Shown here in pieces: positions 54,960 through 64,000 of a stretch of 64,000 nucleotides of DNA; position 1 is the first letter of the stretch, and each line of letters begins with the position of its first letter. A program made the translations under genes and the position numbers. The notes beneath the pieces are model-generated. The model saw only the letters and a list, made by a program, of their open reading frames with translations, was not told the DNA's origin and made no database searches. This stretch comes from Brachionus manjavacas (lineage: Eukaryota > Rotifera > Eurotatoria > Ploima > Brachionidae), in the NCBI GenBank assembly GCA_019054805.1, contig JAHQIY010000003.1:1488001-1552000 (forward strand). Reading direction: 5' to 3'.

Positions 54960-55386
54960 CCGATTCTCAATTCTTTTCTTTTACCGTCCAGAATATAATC
55001 CCAAAAGAGGACTGCACAAATTGATGAAAATGGAAATGAATATGCATGCCTTTACGGGTTCATTACAGCAGAACTGAAAGAGAATGCTTGACAGTTGTGT
55101 ACGCAATTAAAAAAATTCGCACAGAGCTGTTTGGCTTCAAATTTCTGATGAATACCGATGACTACGCGTTGATGAACATCAATCAACCAACGGGAAGATT
55201 AGCCCGTTGGGCTATCAATTTACAAGCCTAAGACTTCGAGATATTCCATAGAAAAAGAACCCAACATTTAAACATTGATGCTGTTAGTCAGGCAGTGTTG
55301 TCACTAAAAACCATCACGGATAGCAAACATAATGATTACACGGATGAAACTTCACGTAAAAGTCTTAACGTCTATATTGATGACAC
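54960..55386 (+). mobile_element. Ty3/gypsy-type pol fragment (RNase H region), fossil
   Basis: About 0.4 kb on the plus strand shows the RNase H-like end of an LTR-retrotransposon pol: ERECLTVVYAIKKIRTELFG, then TDDYALMNIN and GRLARWAINLQA. The element is broken and reduced to this part; no LTRs, gag or integrase were seen nearby. It looks old. A hAT-type MITE was later inserted at 55387. Confidence 0.75.
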
Positions 55387-55727
55387 CAGAGTTGGTCAAA
55401 AGTCAAACTTTAAAGTCAGAATCGTTAAAAGTCAAAGTCAACGTCTGACTTTGAATTGGATCTAACATAATTTCAAAGTCAAAGTCTGACTTTGACTTGA
55501 GTCTAAAATAATTTTATTAACAATAAAATTCAAGATTAACACCAAATAACTTGGATGATAAAACAATGATAAAATGTAATTTGAAAACATTAAAATTCGA
55601 GTACTAGACTTTATTTAAAATAAATATTTTTAAATGTAAATTTTAATTTTAACTTGATTTGAAAAAAATAAAATTTTAAGTCAAAGTCCAGACTTGACTT
55701 CATGACTTTGACTTTTGACCAACTCTG
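55387..55727. mobile_element. hAT MITE with 8-bp target duplication
   Basis: A 341-bp element starts CAGAGTTGGTCAAAAGTCAA and ends with the inverse GACTTTTGACCAACTCTG. It is flanked by a perfect 8-bp direct repeat GATGACAC (55379-55386 and 55728-55735). CAGAG ends and an 8-bp duplication define a hAT-type MITE. The interior contains many AAAGTC/GACTTT repeats. The same ends recur at 7172, 18203 and 19436-19608. Confidence 0.92.
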
Positions 55728-55735
55728 GATGACAC

Positions 55736-56266
55736 ATTACTGTATTATCTCAAAATGGTATTTAAACATCACGAATGTTGAAGCCTGAGCTTCCAAGAAA
55801 TATAATGAATTGTAAAACTAAATCTTTTTATAATTATTTTATTTGGTATCCGAAGATATAACAAAAATGTTAGTTATATAGAAGCTAGAAGATGTGCTTC
55901 ATCTGTATCATAACTTAAACAACAAAGGACTAGAGAGAAGCAAAAGAGTGGTGTCTAATACAGGTCTAAACGCCTTTGTAGAATGTTATAAAAGGTCTTA
56001 TAGATCCGCTTATTTCCAAATGCAATGCATTAAGAAAAAATAACGTTAGCTGACGCTGAACCACTGTTTGAGTTGAAACAACCACCTGAAACACCAAATC
56101 AAAGTGAAGATTAATATCACTAGAATTGTCACTTTTGTTCTCCTTCCAAATCGGATTGACGTTGTCCACATGTTTATTAAGTGAGAATACATTTTTTTCA
56201 AAGAGTGTGTCTTATTATGTAATAACATAATCCATGTGTTTGACAGGTGAGATTTAATTCAAAATT
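55736..56266. other. Spacer, possible gypsy remnants
   Basis: No frame is convincing. The first bases continue the sequence that was split by the hAT MITE. Confidence 0.35.
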
Positions 56267-56310
56267 GTTTATTTATTTGTTTTATCTGTGTCGAGCTAAA
56301 GTTCTTTCAA
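56267..56310 (-). repeat. LINE 3' tail, inverted
   Basis: In reverse complement it reads TTGAAAGAACTTTAGCTCGA followed by CACAGATAAAACAAATAAATAA, a diverged tail of the 28-kb LINE family. Confidence 0.6.
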
Positions 56311-56703
56311 ATAAAAAAAATTAATAAAATAAAAATTAAGACAAAATAAAATAAAAATGTAAAGAAAAAATAAAGGAAAAATTAAAATAAGTTAAAATAT
56401 AATAAAAAGACAATTAAAAATTGATAAATTGTAAGACGTAACATGTGCAAAGTATTTAAAAAAAAATGTTAGGGTAATTTAAACTTGAATATCATTGATA
56501 TTGAAATTTCAATATAGATAATTTCAATATAAATTATTCAAATAACCTTTTTCGATATTAAATTTCAATATCAAAAAAAATTTACCAATTAAGAAATTAT
56601 TTTTGCGATTAAGTAGTCAGTTGAATTACTTGTTTTTTCGAACTAATTTTTATTTTAAATTACTTTTTTAAATTATTTGTTTGATTTACAAAATTTAGTT
56701 ACA

Positions 56704-56852
56704 ATGAATATTGAGGAAATAAAAGAACATTCGCCTTTTAATGATGTTGAAAAACTTATACCATGTCTAAAAGGAAATGGTCTAATTTCATCTAAAAATC
56801 AAATAAAATGTAATAGAGAAATGAATATACAATTAAAACAACATAATGGTAA
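56704..56852 (+). CDS. Possible first exon of a transposase (ISXO2/Merlin-like?)
   Basis: From ATG 56704 the frame reads MNIEEIKEHSPFNDVEKLIP, then CLKGNGLISSKNQIKCNREM and NIQLKQHNG, and reaches a GT at the end (GGTAAATG). The pattern of a short helical start, then GLI...C...M.L, resembles the N terminus of ISXO2-type DDE transposases, but one cysteine of the zinc pair is missing. No following exon was found, since the next kilobase is a MITE-like region. Function is tentative. Confidence 0.35.
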
Positions 56853-56859
56853 ATGAGCC

Positions 56860-57640
56860 AAACCGGGTGATTTTTTTTTTTTATTGCATATTTCGCACTC
56901 ATTTTATTCAAAAACTCCAAAAATGCTCACCGAATTACACCAGTTTTTTCTAGTCACCCCTTTACCCCCTGCGGTTAATTGGGTGAGGCTTTATTGGGTG
57001 AATTAGGTTAACCCAGTTACCCCTGATTTTGTAAATATTTAGCCCAGGATATTCACCGAATTCACCCAATTAGCCCGATAATAATTAAAAAAAGGATTTT
57101 AAGTGTTATTTTTAAAAATATAAATATTTAAAATATTCTTTATTATTATTCTTTTAAATAAACGCTACAACATAACTATTTAGAAAAAAATTAAGCGAAT
57201 TATTAACAAACTCAAAATTTTATATTTGATTTTTTTTTTAGTTAAAAAGATTAGTTAAAGAGATCTGTCTCGGAATGTTGTATAATTTTGAAGCTTGTAT
57301 AATTTTCAAAAAAATCTTTTTTTGCGTTATCAAGATATTCCATCGAATACTTTTTTTTTAACTTCTTTTTGTTTGTTCTGATTCATTTTATGATATATTG
57401 ACGATTTTTGATAATACAGAACGAATATTTTTATCAAATAAAATCAAATTATTCTTGTAAAAAAAGGAGAAACAAAATTTTAAATTTTTCATAAAAAATG
57501 ACGTCATTGTGATCATTTTTGTCCTTTAAGTCTAATTATGTTAAATATTTTATTTTTAGGGGTAAATGGGTGGGATTTTTTGGTATTGAGATGATACCTC
57601 ATTAACCTCTTAACCCATAAAAAATAACAACATTAGACAG
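56860..57640. repeat. Repeat-rich region with GGGTGA / TCACCC motifs
   Basis: Between 56860 and 57090 the motifs GGGTGA, TCACCC and TAACCC occur about ten times in both orientations. A related block GGTAAATGGGTGGGATTTTT occurs at 57562-57581. This looks like a decayed MITE with inverted ends, but the boundaries cannot be fixed. Confidence 0.4.
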
Positions 57641-58050
57641 CGGACCCATCTGCTATCTTAAAATTCTAGTAAAATTATCTTCTACTAATTAAGACCCGCT
57701 GAAAAGGATAAGCAAATAAGGTAAGTTCAAACTTGTTCCATCATCAGATCAAAAATTGTCAAACATAATTACTAATTTGAAAAATTCTACCGAATAAGCC
57801 GAAAAAAACTTTGAATTAAAAAAAAAAATTAAAAAATTTTTTAAAAATATTCATACATATATTTGGATTCCACTCTTCAAGATCTACAAGAATATGTGGG
57901 TTGTTTAAAAAAAAATAAAACGACTGATATATTTCGGTTTTTCAAATTACGTCACCGAATTTACATTAAATACATTTAGGCTGTGTAACCATTGTGATCA
58001 TTATTAGTGGCGTTGTTTCATTGGTGATTCTAAATCTATACGTCATTATA
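57641..58050. other. AT-rich spacer
   Basis: No feature is recognised up to the mariner element. Confidence 0.4.
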
Positions 58051-59526
58051 ACGCGTGTTCAAAAAATCTCGGTGCTTCTTTCCTTCCTTCCTTCAAGTTC
58101 TTAAAAATACTATTGGTACATGGATAAGAGAATATAAGGAAACGGGGAAAGTATTTCATTCAATTCCAACTGAGCGTCCAAGATCTCTTACGACTCATTT
58201 AAATGTCAAAAGAGTGAAAAATCCCTTTAAGTACGCAAGATCCCATTATTGACAAATTTTCATTAAAAAAAAGGGATCGGTTTTCTGTTTTTTGGAGGAA
58301 AAACAAAAAGATAAAATTTAAAAATCTTCCCGTTATGCTTTCTGATGAGAAAATATTTATAGTTGATGGTGGATTAAACAAGCAAAACCAGAGGGTTTAT
58401 TCTTGGACTCGTGAAGAAGCTGATCGAAAAGGGGGTAAAAATTGTTTTTAATTAATAATTTTAAAAATTTTTTTGTCTTTTTTCATTTTGATGTAATAAG
58501 GGATCTTTGGTATTAATGCTGAATATTGCAGGCGTCGTATTTTATCTATGGGAAGGAAGGAAGGAATTCGTTTATGTGGCTCACACAGATGGGTTTTTCA
58601 ACAAGATGGTGCAAAGCCTCATACAGCAAATATATCCCAAGCCTATTGTAGAAATAATCTCCATATGTTCATGGAAAAGAGTGTCTGGCCGCCAAACTCT
58701 CCTGTTTTAAATTGAAGAAATAAAATCTGCGATCGAAAAAGTTCCAATAGAAGATATTGAAAGCGCTATTAATTCCGTTACAACCGGGGTTAGGCAAGTC
58801 GAAATTTCGAAAGGTACTTACTGCTTGAAATTAAAAAAAGTAAGTAAATAAATAAATTTTTTCAAATAAAAAGTTAATGTAAAATTTATTGAAAAACCAA
58901 AAGTGCCATAACTTAATATTATTATATATAATTTTAAAGCTTATTCTTTTATCTTTCAATTGAGCATATATAAATTGGACCATAAACTTTATTCTTTAAT
59001 TTTTTTTAGTTTAAATTAGACCATAAAATTTTGGCCAAAAATAGGTCTAATAGGCGAAGAGATATATAGATGAACTTGATTTAAATTTTATTTTATTACT
59101 TAGTTTCATTTTTACTTAAGTTTGAAATTTTAAGAGGATAGCTTATTGCGTCCAAAAGTTATTGCTAATAAAGTGAAATTAACCCTTTTTTTTCACCCCT
59201 CGGAAATTAAGGTAATATTAAGAGTTTTTTGACCATAACTTTTGAACAGAACATCGTATAGACATAATCTATATAGCTTTGTAATCCTCATTCAATTATC
59301 TATTCGACAATATGTAAAAACACATTTGAAAATCGAAAGGCTAGAGGACATTTTGAGGGTTTGAGGAAGTTCAAGGTTATGTGACTGCCTATTTCAGGAA
59401 GGCTTTAACTGAAAAGCTGACCAAGTTAAGTTAAGTACCCCTGTGTAAAATTTTATGAGAATCGGTCTACCGCAACATATTTTTTTTCAATTTAAAAAAA
59501 TGCACCGAGATTTTTTGAACTCCCGT
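58051..59526 (+). mobile_element. Tc1/mariner element with TA duplication
   Basis: The element is 1,476 bp, flanked by TA at 58049-58050 and 59527-59528. The ends are ACGCGTGTTCAAAAAATCTC at left and the inverse of ACGGGAGTTCAAAAAATCTC at right, followed on both sides by GGTGC. It encodes one transposase on the plus strand and has about 0.65 kb of 3' non-coding DNA. The GTTCAAAAAATCTCGGTGC core matches between ends without mismatch. Confidence 0.92.
58055..58845 (+). pseudogene. Mariner transposase, inactive
   Basis: The HTH part reads NTIGTWIREYKETGKVFHSI followed by ERPRSLTT. After a deletion and a frame change comes KFSLKKRDRFSVFWRKNKK, then the first Asp in MLSDEKIFIVDGGLNKQNQR. A gap or small intron near 58435-58500 follows. 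QQDGAKPHTANISQAY carries the second Asp. The third catalytic position is lost: the block WPPNSPDLN of the family reads WPPNSPVLN here (about 58690-58715), with Val in place of Asp, followed by a stop. The C terminus IEKVPIEDIESAINSVTTGV is still readable. The usual N-terminal ~60 residues are missing. This copy cannot be active. Confidence 0.85.
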
Positions 59527-59528
59527 TA

Positions 59529-61339
59529 TTTTTTTTGTTCAGTTCAAAATTCCAATAATAAAATTATTTAAAATCACATTTTTTTGGTGTTTACAAATTT
59601 GTCAGGTAGAATTTTTTAAACTACTTTTTTAAAAAGAAAAAAGGAAAAAATTTATATCTTAAACCAAAAGTATAGAAAGCCAACAAAGTATAAACATATT
59701 TCTCATTTTCGGGACCTGTTAGGATCTGGTGATTCGCAAAACAAAAATAAAATAATATTTTTAAAAACTAAAGAAGTATGCAGAGAAACTTAAAAACAAT
59801 GAAGTTGATAACAAAAACAAATTTTGTCTCATTCTAATTAGTAAAATAATTTTATTAAATTAGGTTGTTAAAACTGATCATGATTGTTCTTGGTCCTTAC
59901 CCAACTCTAATATAATAAAAATTAACTAATACAATTTTAATTTTCTTTTTTATTAATTAATATAATTAAATATTTTCTATTTCTAATTGTTACTCTTAAT
60001 TTATTGAAGTATGTTCTTGGCAAAGATGTTTTTGGAAAGGTTGTAGCTGGTAAATAGCTTGGTAATATTTAGAACTGAAGAGTAAAAAGTGTGTTAATTT
60101 GATGCAATTTTATTGTTTAAAAAACTGATCTTAAAAATTACAATAAACTTAAGTAGGTTAAGGCTATTTCAAAAAAAAGCTGATGATTGAGGTAAAGCCG
60201 TGATTGTGAATTTGTTGTGGTTAGTTTAATGCCAATTGAAGATGATGATGAAATTGTTGTGGTTGTTTTAATGTCAATAGAGGATGATGATAAAATTTTA
60301 GTTGTTGACGATCGAGGACAATTAACATTATTATTTTCATCAATGAAGCATATGGTATTGTTTATTATAACTAAAATTTAAAAAATTTAAAAAATAGCTT
60401 TTACAAAAAATAAAAATAAATATAAGAAACAGATGATGTTTTTAACTGTGGCAAATTGAAGTTTGAGATCAAGATCAAAATATAAAATTTAGCATTTTAT
60501 TTAAATAATAGAAAAAAAAACTTTATCTGGAGTAATTATTTGAGACATTGCGTCAAGTTTATTTTCATTTTTAAAATTTTAAAAAATTTCTTTTTATTAA
60601 ACTTTATTAGGTCTGAAGTTTTTAATTTATTTTACTACAAATTTTTATAGACAACAAAATTTAAACTGTTATAATTTTTTTAAGCGAAAAAAAAAAATTT
60701 TATCATAACTCGAATTAATAAATAAAATAATTTCTGAATTAACTTAACCCGAATTTTTTAAATAATTGATTGTTTTTGTTAAATATAGTAGAGATCAATC
60801 AATTTGATGTTAGACAGTACATGTCTTGTAATGTTTAATATTTATTTTTTTTAAATTATTAAAATTAGATCAATTAAGTTTTAAAATTTTGAATGATCGT
60901 TTTGGTCTTAAAATTTGATCTGAAACTTCAATTTGCGTTTACTGTCTATTTAAATTTGAAGCTTATTTGAAAAGGTTTGGATAATAATTTTCTGGTAAGT
61001 TTTTGTCACAAGTGTCATCCATCAATTTTATGAAAATTTACGTAATCTGAAGTAAGCAAGATTTTTTAGAATTTTGGCATTTGGTAATTTTACCTCAGAA
61101 GCACATTTCAAATCAATTCTCTTAATAAAAATTTAAAAAGCTGAATAAAATCATTTCATTAATGTTTTTTGAATCTTAACATTATTTTTTTGGCAGGGAG
61201 AGAAACTATCAATTAATTTGGAAAAAATGTCAATTGATTTTTTTGTAATTATATTTTCGTCAATACTTACCTGTCAACTTTAAGTTAAATATTTGTAACT
61301 TAAAATAAATAATCGTGAAATAAATTTAATTTTTGTCAA
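59529..61339. other. Gene-free stretch with a small internal duplication
   Basis: No gene, TIR or family repeat was recognised over 1.8 kb. At about 60218-60302 a 42-bp unit encoding GATGATGATGAAATT...TTAATG is present twice, giving a repeated VVV-LM-IEDDD text in one frame, without start or neighbouring exons. Confidence 0.4.
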
Positions 61340-63195
61340 TTAATATAATAAAATTGGACACAATTCAGATGAAACAACAGCGATTTTATACAAAAACAGT
61401 CATACTCAAACATACAATGAAGAAAAATCCATCAAGTCAACTTTCCTCTAGGTTCAGGTTAGTAATTACACACTGGAATTTTCTTCACTTACCTAGGAGG
61501 ATTCGTCTCTTAGAAAATTTATTATCAAAAAAAATGTCCCGAAATTGTTTTGCTCAATGAATTAAAGATAGAATTGAGTGAGGCAAAATTTTATCTTGAT
61601 TTTCACAATTATCAGTTCAAAACAAAACCACGCAACGAGAATGGGGGAGGAGTAGCTATTTTAATTAAAGAAGGAATTTAATTTATGCAAGATTTTTCTT
61701 ATGAGGAATTCAATTCCGAACTCCTTTGAAAAAAACTAAATTAGGAAAGGATAATGAATTAGTTGTATCTAGTCTCTTTAATCCACCCAATTAGCCTCTG
61801 AACTTTGAGCTTTTTAAAACAGTTAATAAAAAATGTAGAAACTACATCTTAGGTGGTAATCTAAACGCAAGAACAAAGCAAATAGGCTGCGTAGAGGAAA
61901 ATGGAAACGGTATAATGTTGGAAATAATAATCAATAAGTTAGACTTTTCAGTAGTCAATGATAAGCGCCCTACTTTGAATATTTTAAATATGAATTACTT
62001 ATTTAAAATATTGAAAGCTCTAATTTACAAGATCCTTGAAATTATAGACCAATTAGTATAACAAGTTTTTTAAGAAAGTTACTGGAACATATGGTTTATT
62101 CTGGATTTTACAATTTTTTGGAACAAAATTCACTCCTTATCCAGGAGCAATCTGGATTTAGGAAACACCGGCAAACATCAGATAATCTTTTCTTTTTAAT
62201 TCAAAAAATTGTGGAATCACTTAATAGAAAAAAAAAAAGTTGTGGCCTGTTTTGTGATATTAGAAATAATGACACTCTCTGCTTTTCTCAGATGATCTAG
62301 TTACATTCTTCATTTATAACAAAAAGGGGAACCTAAAAAATAAGATAAATAATTACACCAACGAACTAGAACAATGGTTTATAAAATGGAAAATGAAGAT
62401 ATCAGTTGAAAAGTCGTGTTCAATAGTTTTTTCAAGATGCAAAAAAGAGAGTGATAATCTAAACTTAAAAATTAATGGAAACAGAATAATGAGCCAAAAA
62501 GAAATCAAGTTTCTTGGTATAAAATTTGATTCTTAGTTAAATTTTTAGTATATTAGTAGACGAAATTAAAGAACGTTGCAATAAAAGGCTAAATATTATT
62601 AAAATATTGTCAAACAAAAAATGGGGTCTTAATCAAACACTAGGAAATTAAAATAATTCACTTTTTGGATCAATTTTAGACTATTCTTTTCCTTGCTTGA
62701 ATTCATTTTCAGAAAATAATATCAAAAAACTAAAATAAATTCAGAATACAGCAGTCAGATCTATCCTTTAGTTAAAATTGAATACTCCTTCTAACATGGT
62801 GCAACATGAAGCTTTTAATAAACTAAATTTACTAACAGTCTCGAATCGTCTTTTTGAGTTGAGTGAGAAATATGTTGGGACAGGACTAAGTCATTCTATT
62901 CCATTGGTTGAAAGACTGGTGAAAGAATACAAAGAAGGTTTCGAATCAAGATAAATTGAATACCCAATTCCATTGTGTAATTGCTACCTTAATATTTCCT
63001 CCTTTTTTCCTGAAACCTGAACTATGTAAACATGTGCCACATGTAACAATCTATCTCTTCTTAACTTTTATTTTTTTATTTTTTAGCTTATTTACTCTAT
63101 TTTGATTTTTTTTATCTCATTTTATTAACCTTAATTTTGATTTTGATTTTTTTAAAATTATTCTGAAGGAGCCCTAGCTCGATAAAGCTAGGGTG
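61340..63195 (+). mobile_element. Internally deleted LINE, sister of the 28-kb copy
   Basis: This copy matches the reference LINE in four pieces: the endonuclease start (61440-62010), a jump near 62015 that removes about 970 bp (reference 29455 to 30430), the early RT (62020-62262), and a second jump removing about 275 bp (reference 30668 to 30920, including FDISKAFDRVWH). It resumes just before the FADD box and then continues to the tail. At the second join the sequence AATAATGA is shared. The tail keeps CTGAAGGAGC but then reads CCTAGCTCGATAAAGCTAGGG in place of the usual A-rich end. It is dead but quite similar to the reference elsewhere. Confidence 0.85.
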
Positions 63196-64000
63196 GATTA
63201 TCCAAAAAATAAATGACAATTAATTGTCAAAGTCAAATTTTTAATAATTGTCAATTTTATCTGTTTTGAGACTTCATGGATAAATTCTTCGGTGAATGGT
63301 TGTTTTGATGGTCCATCGTAGTTTAAACATAACATGTGCAAGCACATCATAGGAATTAAACAACATGTTAATTTGCAGAATTTCCAAAAGAAGCCTGGTT
63401 AATAGGACTTAGTCAAATTGCGAGCGTTGCCAGACCACGAAATATGTCAAAAGCGTTGAAAAAATAAGAAGCTAAAACCTTTCTATATTTAAAATCTTTT
63501 TTTATATTTTCTTTTAAAAAATATTACATTGATAAATATTTTTTTAAAAAAATAAAAAATAATTGACAAAACATTTATTTAAATGACGTTTTTTTTTCAA
63601 ATTGACCCAAGTATAACTGACGAATTATCTATTTTTATTTAATAAATATTTCTTTTTTAATTGACTTTTGACATTTATTTTAATTAACAAAATATGATTT
63701 TGTCTATTGATTTTATTTAGTATTTTTTATATAAAATCACAAGCATCGTAAATAAAGCAAATCTTTATTTTTCTTCCCTTAATGGCAATAATCGGAGTTT
63801 TTTTAAAAGTCATAAAGTCAAAGTCAAATTTTTTTAAAAGTCTTTGGACTTGACTTAAATTATTTTTTTCAGGAAATTGACTGAAAATGAAAATGTATTC
63901 AAATTTAAAAGTTTAAAAATCCCTTTTTATTAAAAGACTTTTAAATGACTTTTTTCACTGACTTTAGCGCAAAATGAACCAGTCTCTTTATTGTCTAAAC
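63196..64000. other. Right edge of window, weak coding trace and repeats
   Basis: At 63350-63240 (-) a short text CLHMLCLNYDGPSKQPFTEE followed by FIHEVSKQIKL looks protein-like but has no start, domain or splice partner. From 63800 onward the motif AAAGTC/GACTTT is repeated (63803-63965), resembling the interior of the hAT MITE at 55387; its right end would lie outside the window. Confidence 0.3.

Noticed and set aside
60218-60302. Small acidic repeat protein (VVV-LM-IEDDD twice)
   Set aside because: There is no start codon context, exon partner or domain; a chance duplication in non-coding DNA is more likely.

Overview
This is an AT-rich stretch of animal nuclear DNA. The innexin gene, the short (~50 nt) GT-AG introns, a 5S rRNA gene and an unusual load of LINEs, Mutator-like (MULE), mariner and hAT-type elements point to an invertebrate. 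A monogonont rotifer such as Brachionus fits best, but that assignment is inference. Host exons stand out because they are GC-richer and use more balanced codons than the surrounding DNA.

Host genes, left to right: a single-exon innexin (270-1544, +); an arylacetamide deacetylase-like serine hydrolase in four exons spread over 10 kb (9081-19315, +); a 5S rRNA gene (19986-20105, +); a leucine-rich-repeat protein (33887-32441, -, 5' exon not found); a two-dsRBD RNA-binding protein (45775-48899, +); and an Aa_trans-family amino-acid transporter in three exons (49173-54716, +). I rebuilt the exon structures by matching intron phase; the hydrolase, dsRBD protein and transporter each give an uninterrupted frame (424, 311 and 426 aa). 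The genes do not form a pathway. Introns are either ~50-55 nt or 2-5 kb, and the long ones hold transposon debris.

The rest is a nested transposon landscape. MULEs lie at 1980-4315 (inside a LINE copy), ~4490-5605, ~24650-27952, 39381-44868 and ~50405-51067. One LINE family with EN, RT and an ORF1 CCHC knuckle has a near-complete copy at ~27953-31891 and an internally deleted copy at ~61340-63195. Its 3' tail, a small hairpin followed by an AAATA-rich tail, occurs at about seven loci. Fragments of CR1-like and other LINEs, a mariner (58051-59526), several MITEs, a Pif1/Helitron-like helicase relic and a Ty3/gypsy pol fossil fill the gaps.

The most interesting object is the 5,488-bp element at 39381-44868. 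It is a MULE with exact terminal inverted repeats, an 8-bp target duplication, a left end made of 164-bp tandem units, and a chain of small introns. The intron phases join an OTU-type cysteine protease domain in frame to the start of a DDE transposase. A second oddity is a ~255-bp repeat at 47383-47637 flanked by a ~71-bp direct duplication.
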